NCBI RefSeq assembly: GCF_004116385.1
Contig: NZ_PEIB01000004.1
Coordinates: 62,001-126,000 of the forward strand
Reading direction: 5' to 3'
Origin: Veronia nyctiphanis
GTDB lineage: Bacteria; Pseudomonadota; Gammaproteobacteria; Enterobacterales; Vibrionaceae
DNA: 64,000 bases
The stretch's first letter is position 1; each line of letters opens with the position of its first letter. Of the stretch, positions 38,650-46,665 are shown piece by piece. The position numbers and the translations under genes were made by a program. The notes below the pieces were generated by a model that did no database searches, was not told where the DNA came from, and saw only the letters and a program-made list of their open reading frames with translations.

Positions 38650-39402
38650 TTACTCTATTCGTGACTTTTCTGCGATGAAGACAAACTCTTTACCCGGCCT
38701 GTCAGGGGCTTGAAGTATGTCGATAATGTTAAAGCCTGACTCTAACAGGGTGCTTTCAATGTCTTCTTTATCTCGAAATATGATAGTTGAGTCTGATACG
38801 TGAATGCTATCGTCACTTCTAAAGTGATAAAACCATCTAAAAGAGACAAACGGTAATGACACGTCGGTTAACTCAACCCACTTTTCGACAATGCCCACTC
38901 CGGGTATATGTTGCTGAGAATAGCTGTCTTCCTTATTCCAAGCTTCCCACGCTCGAGATTGCGGCCTCCGTGTTTCGAAAACCAACCTGCCACCAGGGTT
39001 AAGCACATCATGAATATCCCGTAATGTAGAAAGCCAGGCATCATTTGTTAAGAAAACCTGAGCGACATTTCCTGTCATCAATGCTAAATCGACAGAGAGC
39101 GTTTTCGTATTTGAGGTATCACCATGTATCCAAGTCACATAGCGTGAGAGGGGCTTTTTCTTGGCGACATTTAATGACGCAAGTGCTGGGTCGACCCCAT
39201 ATAAATTGAGCTTTTTATCCTTGGCGAGTTTGCATAGCAATGAGCCTGTTCCACAACCGATATCAAGAATAGATTTAGCATCGAAAGCCTTTGATAAATA
39301 AATGTAGGGATCAAGATCATCTCGGCTTCCATCAACAAAGTCATAAAGCTCTGCCAGCCTTTGTTGAGAAAACTCGTTATCAGTTTTAATGTTATCCAAC
39401 AT
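38650..39402 (-). CDS. Class I SAM-dependent methyltransferase
   Basis: A 250-residue Rossmann methyltransferase. Motif I is SILDIGCGTGSLL near residue 45; the acidic end of strand 2 is LYGVDPA, motif for strand 4 is VDLALMTGNVAQVF, and DVLNPGGRLVFETR is motif III. The C-terminal part (FRWFYHFRSDDS) is less conserved and would hold the substrate site. The substrate is unknown. It belongs to the run of minus-strand accessory genes, without obvious operon partners. Confidence 0.78.
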   Translation of the reverse strand: MLDNIKTDNEFSQQRLAELYDFVDGSRDDLDPYIYLSKAFDAKSILDIGCGTGSLLCKLAKDKKLNLYGVDPALASLNVAKKKPLSRYVTWIHGDTSNTKTLSVDLALMTGNVAQVFLTNDAWLSTLRDIHDVLNPGGRLVFETRRPQSRAWEAWNKEDSYSQQHIPGVGIVEKWVELTDVSLPFVSFRWFYHFRSDDSIHVSDSTIIFRDKEDIESTLLESGFNIIDILQAPDRPGKEFVFIAEKSRIE

Positions 39403-39552
39403 TACGCAACTATCCTCATACTCATTCGTTGATAAAGCCAGATTACCTGACTCTTTTGATTAGTTTCTCGACTAACAACACGTGGGATTTTGAGTCGAAC
39501 GATTAATGGAGTTAATTTCCATTCATTAACACAGGGAATAAAGTGACAGGCT

Positions 39553-40427
39553 TTACTTCTGTTGCAATATATTCCATCTATCCGGTGCCTTCTCGACCAG
39601 TAGCTTCCTTTTGAACTGCGCGAAGCGATCTGTTGAATCAAACTCGCCGATGAGCTTCCCACCTAAAGCCTTACACTCGGTAAGCTGCAACCGTAAAACG
39701 TGTTTCCACACTTGAGTGAGTAACTCAGCGCTGACTAAATTCTCATTGTGCCAGCCCCAACTTAACCAAAATTCACCATCGATCAGTGAACTGTCTGATG
39801 TAAGGAGGATCTCATCATTATAAAATGCAACCCATGAAATTGATTTTTCCTCACTGGATTTATCAGTGCATGACCATGCATCTTGTTCCCTTTCTATCGG
39901 CGGAGACCAGAAATGCGTTTTTATGTACCCGTCTATTCGAAATTGTCTTACCTTTGCCTGTTCACGGCTATTCAAATTATTTTGTGTGACTATTCGTACG
40001 TTCGGTGGCAACGGGGAGTGGATTAACTTGGATAAGCTACCTTCGATACATATTTCCGGGCAGTCGCAAACCACAACTAAGTCAAAGCGATGGCTACCTA
40101 AAAACTCCTTAAATGTTGGAGAGATAAAATCATCATGTCCTATTTGAAAAGGAACAGAATCTCTATTTTCTTCCTGCAAGCCATCATAGAGGAGTGAATA
40201 TATGCTATATTTTCCAAGTGAGTCGCAAAAGAAATAATGTCAAATTTAGGGTGTAATGAATTTTTTGCTGCGGTTGCTACAGCTAAAATAGAATCATCAT
40301 CTTTGATAAATACTGTTCTTCCTCTACTTTTTTCAGTATCTAACAGCAAGATTTTCTCAAGGTTATATTTTTCAAAATATCGCTCTAATTGGATCTTATG
40401 GTCATCTGAGTACTTAACAATTTCCAT
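39553..40427 (-). CDS. Uncharacterised protein, possibly GNAT-like (frameshifted in this sequence)
   Basis: The two minus-strand frames 40140-40427 and 39553-40179 become one protein of about 291 residues when one base is added to the GG at about 40191. The junction then reads YIHSSLYDGLQEENRD or the near equivalent. The N-terminus (YSDDHKIQLERYFEKYN; DDSILAVATAAKNSLHP) has a GNAT-like feel, and the end (RFAQFKRKLLVEKAPDRWNIL) is GNAT-like as well, but no clear acetyl-CoA loop is visible. I cannot name the family. It is AT-rich and lies between two methyltransferase genes. Confidence 0.5.
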
Positions 40428-40497
40428 GGTTCTAATCTATATTTTTCCAATTCATTAGCGACAGGGAGTTTTGCTTCTATTTATACTTTCTGTGCAA

Positions 40498-41232
40498 TTA
40501 AAGTAAACTCACCAGGACTGTCTCTTCTCCAGTTTTTGGAAGCTCTCGCAGTTCGGTAATATGCATTCTATTTTGTCCGACGGCTGTCACTATCTCGCCT
40601 AGCTGATAAAACCTGAGCGAACATTTAGGAAAGTCTTTTTGTTCCATTTCATCAAACTGGTTCTCATAAGCGACAGGGTAGGCCCTCACTTCGTCATCAA
40701 AATAATTCCCTCCAGTACCCGTTGAAGTGGACGCAATTTTTCGAAACGGATGAAAATCATTGAGTATTAACGTACCGCCAGTGCGCAAATAGCGAGAGAC
40801 TTTCTTGAAGAACACATCAAGGTCACTGAAATAGTGCAATATTCCACCTTCGCAAAAGACGATGTCATAGTATTCATCGAGGTTGTCGTTTTGGTATTCA
40901 ATGAAATCAGCAATTTCGTAGCAGAGTTCAACATTTGCATGATGAGCTAGCTCAAGGGCGTATTGTTTATTTTCTTCAGAGATATCAATGATCGTCACTT
41001 CTGCCCCGAGCAAACATAATGGAACAGCCTTCCGTCCGTTTGAGCCAAGAGCATTAAGAATGCGTTTGTCTTTGACGTCTTTAAAATAATCGACATATCG
41101 TGAGTTGATTAAGTTAGGTCTATTTTCCAAAAGGCGGGCAGCGTACTCTTGAGGCTTGCCGTGTTTCTTACACCAAAATTCATATGCTCGGTAATTCCAC
41201 GCTTCTTTATTACGTTGACTTTGTTCGCTCAT
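40498..41232 (-). CDS. Class I SAM-dependent methyltransferase
   Basis: A 244-residue methyltransferase with NKEAWNYRAYEFWCKKHG at the N-terminus, motif I as ILNALGSNGRKAVPLCLLG (atypical, GSNG instead of GCGTG), VTIIDISEENKQYA as the strand-2 acidic loop, and YDIVFCEGGILHYF followed by LRTGGTLILNDFHP. This is the pattern of a frequent Vibrio/Bacillus accessory methyltransferase of unknown target. GAATTCACTGAG bases upstream give no strong ribosome site. Confidence 0.78.
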   Translation of the reverse strand: MSEQSQRNKEAWNYRAYEFWCKKHGKPQEYAARLLENRPNLINSRYVDYFKDVKDKRILNALGSNGRKAVPLCLLGAEVTIIDISEENKQYALELAHHANVELCYEIADFIEYQNDNLDEYYDIVFCEGGILHYFSDLDVFFKKVSRYLRTGGTLILNDFHPFRKIASTSTGTGGNYFDDEVRAYPVAYENQFDEMEQKDFPKCSLRFYQLGEIVTAVGQNRMHITELRELPKTGEETVLVSLL

Positions 41233-41939
41233 CTCAGTGAATTCCTTTTGGTATAGGCTCGGTGTATATAAATTTATCGCTGACTCGGAGTTAAATTCGG
41301 GCTTCCCTTGCGGGTTTTAGGAAGGAGATGGATCATATCAAACGACTTAAAACCAAGGCGGGCTTTTGTTGCGGCGTATCTCGAAAAATAGAAGTATCAG
41401 CCTCTCTGCTAGTTGCTAAACGTTAAGAGGACACGGGTGAGAGCTGGGTGTAATGTATTGAACAGCGAGAGTTAGCTGAAACAAAGTCATCTCACCCTGC
41501 TATTCAGCGTGATGATTAACCGTAAACGTATTTTAGTATTTTTAGTGCTCTGATTATTAACATTTCAACTGACTTACGGTTAAAGAATACCACCATCACA
41601 TTATGCGATTCACATCGATTTTTTACTTTCGCATTCACAAAACTATCACATAAAAAATGAATGATGAGTCTCGAAGTGCGACGCATTTCAATAGACCTTA
41701 CTTTTTGTTTAGATTTGGTTTTTCCATTCGTTGATTTGCCCGGTGGCCGATGAGGAACCAACTGTTGCCAGTGATGTGGGGGAGCAAAGTTCCTAACGGA
41801 GCTCCGTTTTAACACCGGGCGATTTTTTTCATTGCAGAATCAAGTTACCTTTTCGTTGTAATAAAGATAGGATGGTGCTATTTGGAATGAAAGGTAAAAT
41901 CAAACTACTGTTTGATTTTATACCTCCCTGTTAAATTTT
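41233..41939. other. Intergenic region with decayed coding remnants
   Basis: About 700 bases without a gene I can support. It contains copy B of the duplicated remnant (41364-41409). A minus-strand frame of 99 codons at 41516-41815 has no recognisable domain, no ribosome site and a biased composition. I would treat the stretch as decayed DNA. Confidence 0.45.
41364..41409 (+). repeat. Short duplicated coding remnant, copy B
   Basis: Diverged copy of 37188-37230. The frame is open for about 16 codons before it (SNDLKPRRAFVAAYLEK), then an in-frame TAG replaces the CAG of copy A. It lies 132 bases upstream of the methyltransferase start, just as copy A lies 123 bases upstream of a VOC gene. 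Confidence 0.45.
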
Positions 41940-42629
41940 TCATATCTCTGAAAGTAATTCAATGAGACCACGTTTCTTTAAATCAATTTTAAGCCTGTTA
42001 AAAAAATCTTCGTATATATCAGTATTATCTTTAAGTGATAATATTGAAAATAGAGATACAATGTCTTTCTTTAGTGATTCTATTCTATATTTTTTTAGAT
42101 GTTTAATCGTCTCTTTATCGAATTCATCTTCTTCATTAACAATATCATAGCAATGAAAGATAAGGTCATATTTTTCTGATGAATTATCCATATATTCAGC
42201 ACAGATTGACCACTCTTTATTATCCACTAAGAATTTATATGCATATTTAAAGAGCTTTTTAGCTAACTCTTTATCCTTTGAGTGAAAGGAAAAGAATATT
42301 TCAAGTACTTCGTCTCCGGTTTGTAAATATTCAGAAATATATGAATAATCTCTAAATGATTCGATAGACTTGGTTTCGTTGAATTTATTAAGTGCTTCTT
42401 TCCGTATATCAATGATGCAGGTCATCGCTGGTCTATATTGCTTTGCAACATCAACCCAGTCAGCTAAAGCAAATGAAACTCTCACCCCTCTATGATGGGG
42501 GTTAAACTTTTCGGCATTTTCGAAATACCACTCGTACTTTTTATGTGCAGAAGCGAAATCTTCCATATGGTAGTCCTCAAGGGCTTCATCTAAAAGCTGC
42601 TCCAAATTCTTACTCATATTTTCCATCAT
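41940..42629 (-). CDS. Uncharacterised helical protein
   Basis: A 229-residue protein, rich in Lys, Glu, Asp and aromatic residues and AT-rich in codon choice. It seems all-helical with a repeat-like pattern at the N-terminus (LEDYHMEDFASAHKKYEWYFENAEKFNP), which suggests one or two TPR-like hairpins. No catalytic motif is seen. Similar proteins are often immunity or contact-dependent partners, but nothing in the flanks supports that here. Start 42629 or the second Met. Confidence 0.55.
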   Translation of the reverse strand: MMENMSKNLEQLLDEALEDYHMEDFASAHKKYEWYFENAEKFNPHHRGVRVSFALADWVDVAKQYRPAMTCIIDIRKEALNKFNETKSIESFRDYSYISEYLQTGDEVLEIFFSFHSKDKELAKKLFKYAYKFLVDNKEWSICAEYMDNSSEKYDLIFHCYDIVNEEDEFDKETIKHLKKYRIESLKKDIVSLFSILSLKDNTDIYEDFFNRLKIDLKKRGLIELLSEI

Positions 42630-42853
42630 CTCTGAATGCCACCCATCGGTTACTTTTCTGATTACATTTTTCCCACTTCAAAACGCTTGGTGGAGAGGCA
42701 TTGGGTGTGGGTAAGTTTGCACCTGAAACTTGGCATAAACAGTTAACCTGAGGCAGAAATAATTCTGGCGGTTTGCGAACATCGAGATTAAAAGTTACTA
42801 CCAGCAGGGGAGCTAATTAAGGCCGGATTAGCCCAGCCTAATCTCACTAACAA

Positions 42854-43213
42854 TTAACTCACTTCGATAATTTTTGATTTACTTTGGTCTTTTATCAACT
42901 TAAACGACAAAACGCCAATCGAACCAATAGTAACTAGCACAAACAAAAGTATTGGTTCAAATGACACGCCGAGAAGTGGTAATAGCAAAACGTATATAGC
43001 GCCAAGTAAAGACAGGCTCAGTGTAGAGCTTGTGAAGTAGCCTATATATCTCGTTATTTTCCCACCTTTATTGTTGAGTGAAAATGCGGTTGCTAAGTAA
43101 GCAGGAAGTACGATTAATCCAACAAAGCTTATGTTTCCCATTATAAGTTGTGCAATAGCCAGTGCAGACAATATCGAAAAAATACCTGCTAATAAAATTC
43201 GTAAAAGTCTCAT
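42854..43213 (-). CDS. Small integral membrane protein of unknown function
   Basis: A 119-residue protein with four hydrophobic segments (about 5-25, 30-45, 60-78 and 82-103), and a charged C-terminus (KLIKDQSKSKIIEVS). No family is recognised. It follows a stretch with a small hairpin (GATTAG-N6-CTAATC, 42826-42843) and lies 150 bases from lepB in the same direction. Confidence 0.55.
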   Translation of the reverse strand: MRLLRILLAGIFSILSALAIAQLIMGNISFVGLIVLPAYLATAFSLNNKGGKITRYIGYFTSSTLSLSLLGAIYVLLLPLLGVSFEPILLFVLVTIGSIGVLSFKLIKDQSKSKIIEVS

Positions 43214-43365
43214 TTAGTCAATAAACACTGTTTCTTTAATTATCTATAACCTTATCAAACGTTGCCCCAAGAAGGTGGGATATTCTTGAGGAACGGATCT
43301 AAAAATGGTTACGACATAGTGCTGGTGAAAGCTTAGGTGAGGAGAGAAACTAAATCACAAATCTT

Positions 43366-43998
43366 TCAGGAAACGTTGCTACGCGGGATGTAGTAGTTAT
43401 CATAATTAAAGGACATTACCACTGTTTTTGAGCGTCCACGAATTTCGCCTCTCGGAATAAATCCAATAAAGCGGGAGTCGGCGCTGTTGTCGCGGTTATC
43501 TCCTAGTACTAGAAAGTGGCCGGAAGGCACTTCTACCGCTTGGAAACTTGAAGTTGACGTAGGGTAGGGGTTTACTTTCACGGTGTGAGTTTCGTTATTC
43601 AATGCTTCATTAAATAACAAAGATTCACCGTCGGTTGATTGTTGGCTGTAGTTGAGCTTCTGGCCGTTAATGAAAAGCACGTTACCTTTCATTTCTACTG
43701 TATCGCCGGGTGTGCCGATGACACGCTTGACCATGTTGTTTCCTGTGGCTTCAGAATCGAAAACCACAATATCTCCGCGCTCTGGATCACCAAATGTCAT
43801 CAGCTTAATACCAGTCAGGGGGATACGAAGATCGTAAGCCATCTTGTTAACCAGAATGCGGTCACCAATTTGAATGGTTGGCTCCATTGAGCTGGTTGGA
43901 ACATGGTTCCAATCGGCAAAGCTTGAACGAAAGATAATCATTAGTACGATAAACACCATTAATGATCGATATTCTGCGTAGAGCTTTTTCATCTTCAC
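43366..43998 (-). CDS. lepB: Signal peptidase I paralogue
   Basis: A 210-residue S26 signal peptidase with one N-terminal membrane segment (residues 11-27). The catalytic Ser is 37 (VPTSSMEPTI), and the general-base Lys is 91 (MVKRVIGTPGD). The box E GDNRDNSADSR is also present. It is shorter than the main LepB of gammaproteobacteria, which has two membrane segments and is about 300 residues. So it is likely a second, specialised signal peptidase. It shares an operon with a small membrane protein whose stop is 42 bases upstream. Confidence 0.88.
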   Translation of the reverse strand: MKMKKLYAEYRSLMVFIVLMIIFRSSFADWNHVPTSSMEPTIQIGDRILVNKMAYDLRIPLTGIKLMTFGDPERGDIVVFDSEATGNNMVKRVIGTPGDTVEMKGNVLFINGQKLNYSQQSTDGESLLFNEALNNETHTVKVNPYPTSTSSFQAVEVPSGHFLVLGDNRDNSADSRFIGFIPRGEIRGRSKTVVMSFNYDNYYIPRSNVS

Positions 43999-44040
43999 TT
44001 CCTTGTAGAGATATTTTCTCTTTGGAGTGATTTACGGTCA

Positions 44041-44370
44041 CTAAGTTCCTGATGAAGGGAGAATTTTTGTATTGTTCAGCGAGTAATTCCAGACACGGTA
44101 GAAATAAAAGAAATACCCCAACCCGAGTGTAATAATGGTGATAACCAGCCAGACAACTGCGTGTCCTATGTTGCTGAAAATATCAACATCGCAATACAGC
44201 GGCTTTTCACTGCCATCGGGTTGTACGATAGATGAACGGTCAATAATAAACTTGGCAAACGCGTAGGGATAAACGAAGAAGGCAAGACCCAGCGTAAGAA
44301 TTGTCAGCATCAACCAAATGACTAAATGCAGAGTAATATCCCTTACTCTGATTTCTGCATTAATAAACAT
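44041..44370 (-). CDS. Small two-segment membrane protein (DUF898/DUF6693-like)
   Basis: A 109-residue protein with two hydrophobic parts (about 12-36 and 70-92). Both contain the near-repeat LTLGLAFFVYPYAFAKF / ITLGLGYFFYFYRVWNY, i.e. an internal duplication of a TLGL-aromatic motif. The sequence recalls short DUF898- or DUF6693-type proteins, but I cannot be sure. It is just upstream of the signal peptidase paralogue and is likely co-transcribed with it. Confidence 0.6.
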   Translation of the reverse strand: MFINAEIRVRDITLHLVIWLMLTILTLGLAFFVYPYAFAKFIIDRSSIVQPDGSEKPLYCDVDIFSNIGHAVVWLVITIITLGLGYFFYFYRVWNYSLNNTKILPSSGT

Positions 44371-44622
44371 AACTTTCCCATCATCTCCAAATCCCTGTGG
44401 CTCAGCATGTTATTGGCTTCGAGGATAAGAAAGAACAATCACTCAGAGGGTTTTCGATAAGTTATCTTGATTGAGACAGGTGAACAGGGCTTTGCAGAAA
44501 TATCAGGAGGGTATATTGGATGGCTAAGAGGGAAAGAATGATTCAACACCGAGTACCGTTTTCTTAGTTCATGGCGCTCGGTGTTGGAAGCTGTATCCGC
44601 AGCAAAAAGGGTTAGCGACTCG

Positions 44623-44781
44623 TTAGCCGTCCCACGATTTGTTATTACGTTTTTTGACCGAAATCTTTGTGTTGATATCAAGCACAATTCTTTGTGCGCA
44701 TGATACGGCATCCTGCTTCATCACAGAATTTTCAAGGTGCCCCGGTAACTTTAAAGTAGCAACACCTTTTTCAATGTTCAT
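44623..44781 (-). CDS. Small ORF coupled to lipoprotein (52 aa) or its true C-terminus
   Basis: The ATG at 44779-44781 overlaps the TGA of the upstream lipoprotein as ATGA. The frame runs 52 codons (MNIEKGVATLKLPGHLENS...CAQRIVLDINTKI) to TAA at 44623-44625 and looks like real coding. Either it is a separate coupled gene, or one base is missing at the junction and it is the C-terminal half of the lipoprotein (YYGGIAMNIEKG). Given the many single-base losses elsewhere, the second reading is slightly more likely. Confidence 0.5.
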   Translation of the reverse strand: MNIEKGVATLKLPGHLENSVMKQDAVSCAQRIVLDINTKISVKKRNNKSWDG

Positions 44782-45020
44782 GCAATGCCACCGTAGTAAA
44801 AATCACCACGCTCAAAGCTTTCATAGAGCTTGTCACATTGTTTAGGCCAATCCATTGCCTCTGTGCCTACACCTTCAACGTTGGCTTTGTAACCGAAGCT
44901 TTTGAATGTGACATCGGCCTCGTCAAATGCCAGATTTTTGGCGTCTATGGTTACTTCGAGAGGTTTGGTACAACCGACCAAAGCCATCACTACAGCGACC
45001 GAAAGTATGCGCTTTTTCAT
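44778..45020 (-). CDS. Small lipoprotein of unknown function
   Basis: An 80-residue product with a lipoprotein signal MKKRILSVAVVMALVGC (Cys 17 is lipidated). The mature part is a short acidic domain (VTIDAKNLAFDEADVTFKSF, then WPKQCDKLYESF). No family is recognised. Its end overlaps a further small ORF by ATGA; the gene may be longer if a base is missing there. A large palindrome lies about 130 bases upstream. Confidence 0.6.
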   Translation of the reverse strand: MKKRILSVAVVMALVGCTKPLEVTIDAKNLAFDEADVTFKSFGYKANVEGVGTEAMDWPKQCDKLYESFERGDFYYGGIA

Positions 45021-45148
45021 GTTATCAATAACCTCTGGATACAGGAAACTTCAGCATACACTCATCCGTGATATGCACTTTCGTTTTTTTACCATGTATT
45101 CACTCAGCACTGCACGCTGAGTCACCAGATGTATCGACTCGGTCAGGA

Positions 45149-45176
45149 GATTATTTACATATTTTTGTAAATAATC
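45149..45176. repeat. Perfect palindrome GATTATTTACA-N6-TGTAAATAATC
   Basis: Two 11-base perfect arms around a 6-base spacer, between the end of a GNAT gene and the lipoprotein start, both on the minus strand. It may be an operator, or a terminator-like hairpin for the GNAT gene. The arms share ATTATTTAC/GTAAATAAT with the repeat at 1793-1823. Confidence 0.5.
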
Positions 45177-45301
45177 GGGGTGGATCTAAAAATCGTAGGA
45201 ATAAATCACTTTTGGCCATCCCAATATTAAAGGAAAGATGGTCAATAAAAGATTTATTGGTACACGCAGATTGTTTTAGTTTCGGCTTGTCTGCCCTTTA
45301 T

Positions 45302-45718
45302 TTACACCAGTGATTTGGTGAGAAAGTGGAGTTGCATGTCGTCAACCGGGTAGTCTTCAAGTGACATTTGTTTGACGTATCCTTGCTTTTGATAGAAAGG
45401 TAGCGCTTGAAAACTGAGCGTATCAACCAAGGCGCGTTTGCAGCCTTTTTGCCGACCGACATTTTCTAACTCTTCCAACAGTTTTCCACCTATGCCTTTA
45501 CCGCGCGAGGCGTCATCAACCCAGACATACTCTATTTTTATCCATTGTCCAAACAGTCTAGCGACGCACCCCGCGAGAACAATGTTTTGTTCTTTAAGGA
45601 GGCAGACAAACGTTTCACTTGGTATGTGCTCAAGAAAAGGGAGGTTGTAACTGCGTAAGCCTGTGGTGACCTTTGCAATGTCATCTTCTGTAGGATCGTA
45701 AATAACGTCGAGTTTCAT
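45302..45718 (-). CDS. GNAT family N-acetyltransferase
   Basis: A 138-residue GNAT protein. Strand 4 and motif A read IKIEYVWVDDASRGKGIGGKLLEELE, where RGKGIG is the pyrophosphate-binding loop. The C-terminal half has GCKRALVDTLSFQALPFYQKQGY. This layout is close to small acetyltransferases that modify amines or antibiotics such as those of the histone acetyltransferase HPA2-like group. The substrate is unknown. It is 2 bases downstream of the apparent end of the CPBP gene frame, although the restored CPBP gene ends at 45840. Confidence 0.78.
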   Translation of the reverse strand: MKLDVIYDPTEDDIAKVTTGLRSYNLPFLEHIPSETFVCLLKEQNIVLAGCVARLFGQWIKIEYVWVDDASRGKGIGGKLLEELENVGRQKGCKRALVDTLSFQALPFYQKQGYVKQMSLEDYPVDDMQLHFLTKSLV

Positions 45719-45839
45719 TTTTAACCAGTATTGAGTGAGACGAAATAGAAATACGTGTTGATGACGTATACATCAATGATATTGCCTGAATATCTGGATG
45801 AAGGTCTAAGAAGGTACAGGTGTGTGGTTGAAAAACACG

Positions 45840-46479
45840 CTATAGCGTCTGCGAAATATCGAGGTATTGGCCAAAGCGATAGAAAACAACCAGATACCCC
45901 AAACACTGTGTTCGATAACACAGGCAAGGTTGAGCGGGTGACGGAATAGGTGTAAGCAAACATCAGGCCGCCAATGAATGAAAGCAATATTGCGACCCAG
46001 TTGGCGTAGACAATATGGGCCAGCGCGAACACGAAAGCACTGACGAAGATACGTGTCGTTTTGTTCGGCATTTGGTGTTTGAAGCGATGGAAAAGATAGG
46101 TGCGAAAAATCAGCTCTTGCGGGATCACAGAAAATAGCGGGTAGAGGACAATCAACAGTCCCCAAGTATAAATATCATCGAGCAACATGGCGAAAAGTGG
46201 TTTGTCGAGAATAAAGCCTACAACGACTGCAGTAACAATCCCTCCCAACACAAACAACAGTGCCGAGCGCCAAAGGAGAGAGCCTAGATTCTCATAGTTG
46301 GTAAGCCTGAACCGTTTAAACCTTGAATCAGTCACCATGAGATATAAACAAACGCATGCTACCAGACACAGGGCTGGCAGCAATAGAAAGTTTAGGTACT
46401 CTCGGTAATGAAAGGCGGTAACAGGTAAAAGAAAAAAAACAGTAAAAAACTCTGCCCACCTGAAGTTTTCTTGCGTCAT
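45840..46479 (-). CDS. CPBP family intramembrane glutamic endopeptidase (two frameshifts here)
   Basis: An integral membrane protein of about 213 residues. The CPBP motifs are PQELIFRTYLFHRF (motif 1, with E and R) and FALAHIVYANW (motif 2 His), followed by LLSFIGGLMFAYTYSVTRS. The visible frame then degenerates. One base added at about 45916 and one at about 45872 gives RSTLPVLIEHSVWGIWLFSIALGQYLDIS and a TAG at 45840. This restores motif 3 (EHSVWG), whose His belongs to the active site. In motif 1 the first of the usual two Glu is Gln (QE for EE). Its target is unknown. Confidence 0.75.
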
Positions 46480-46665
46480 GTTCTTGTTTTTCTCTCACAG
46501 GTCGTATCAGATTAGCACAAAAATTCATACTGACGTTTATCATTGTTTGTGTCATTAGTAAGTGAATGAATGGCAATAGATTTGTTGATATCGACAGTGC
46601 AGAAACGTTATCAGCTGATAGGCTAAATATTGAGATATACGGAAAATTAACAAGTGTGGGTGTGA

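Noticed and set aside
41516-41815. Minus-strand 99-codon frame as a gene
   Set aside because: No domain, no ribosome site and low-complexity basic composition; it lies in a stretch that looks decayed.
45149-45176. TyrR box
   Set aside because: TyrR needs TGTAAA-N6-TTTACA; here the order of the half-sites is reversed.
36700-46479. Superintegron cassette array
   Set aside because: Same-direction small genes are suggestive, but I found no repeated attC-like sites (paired RYYYAAC/GTTRRRY cores) between them and no integrase.
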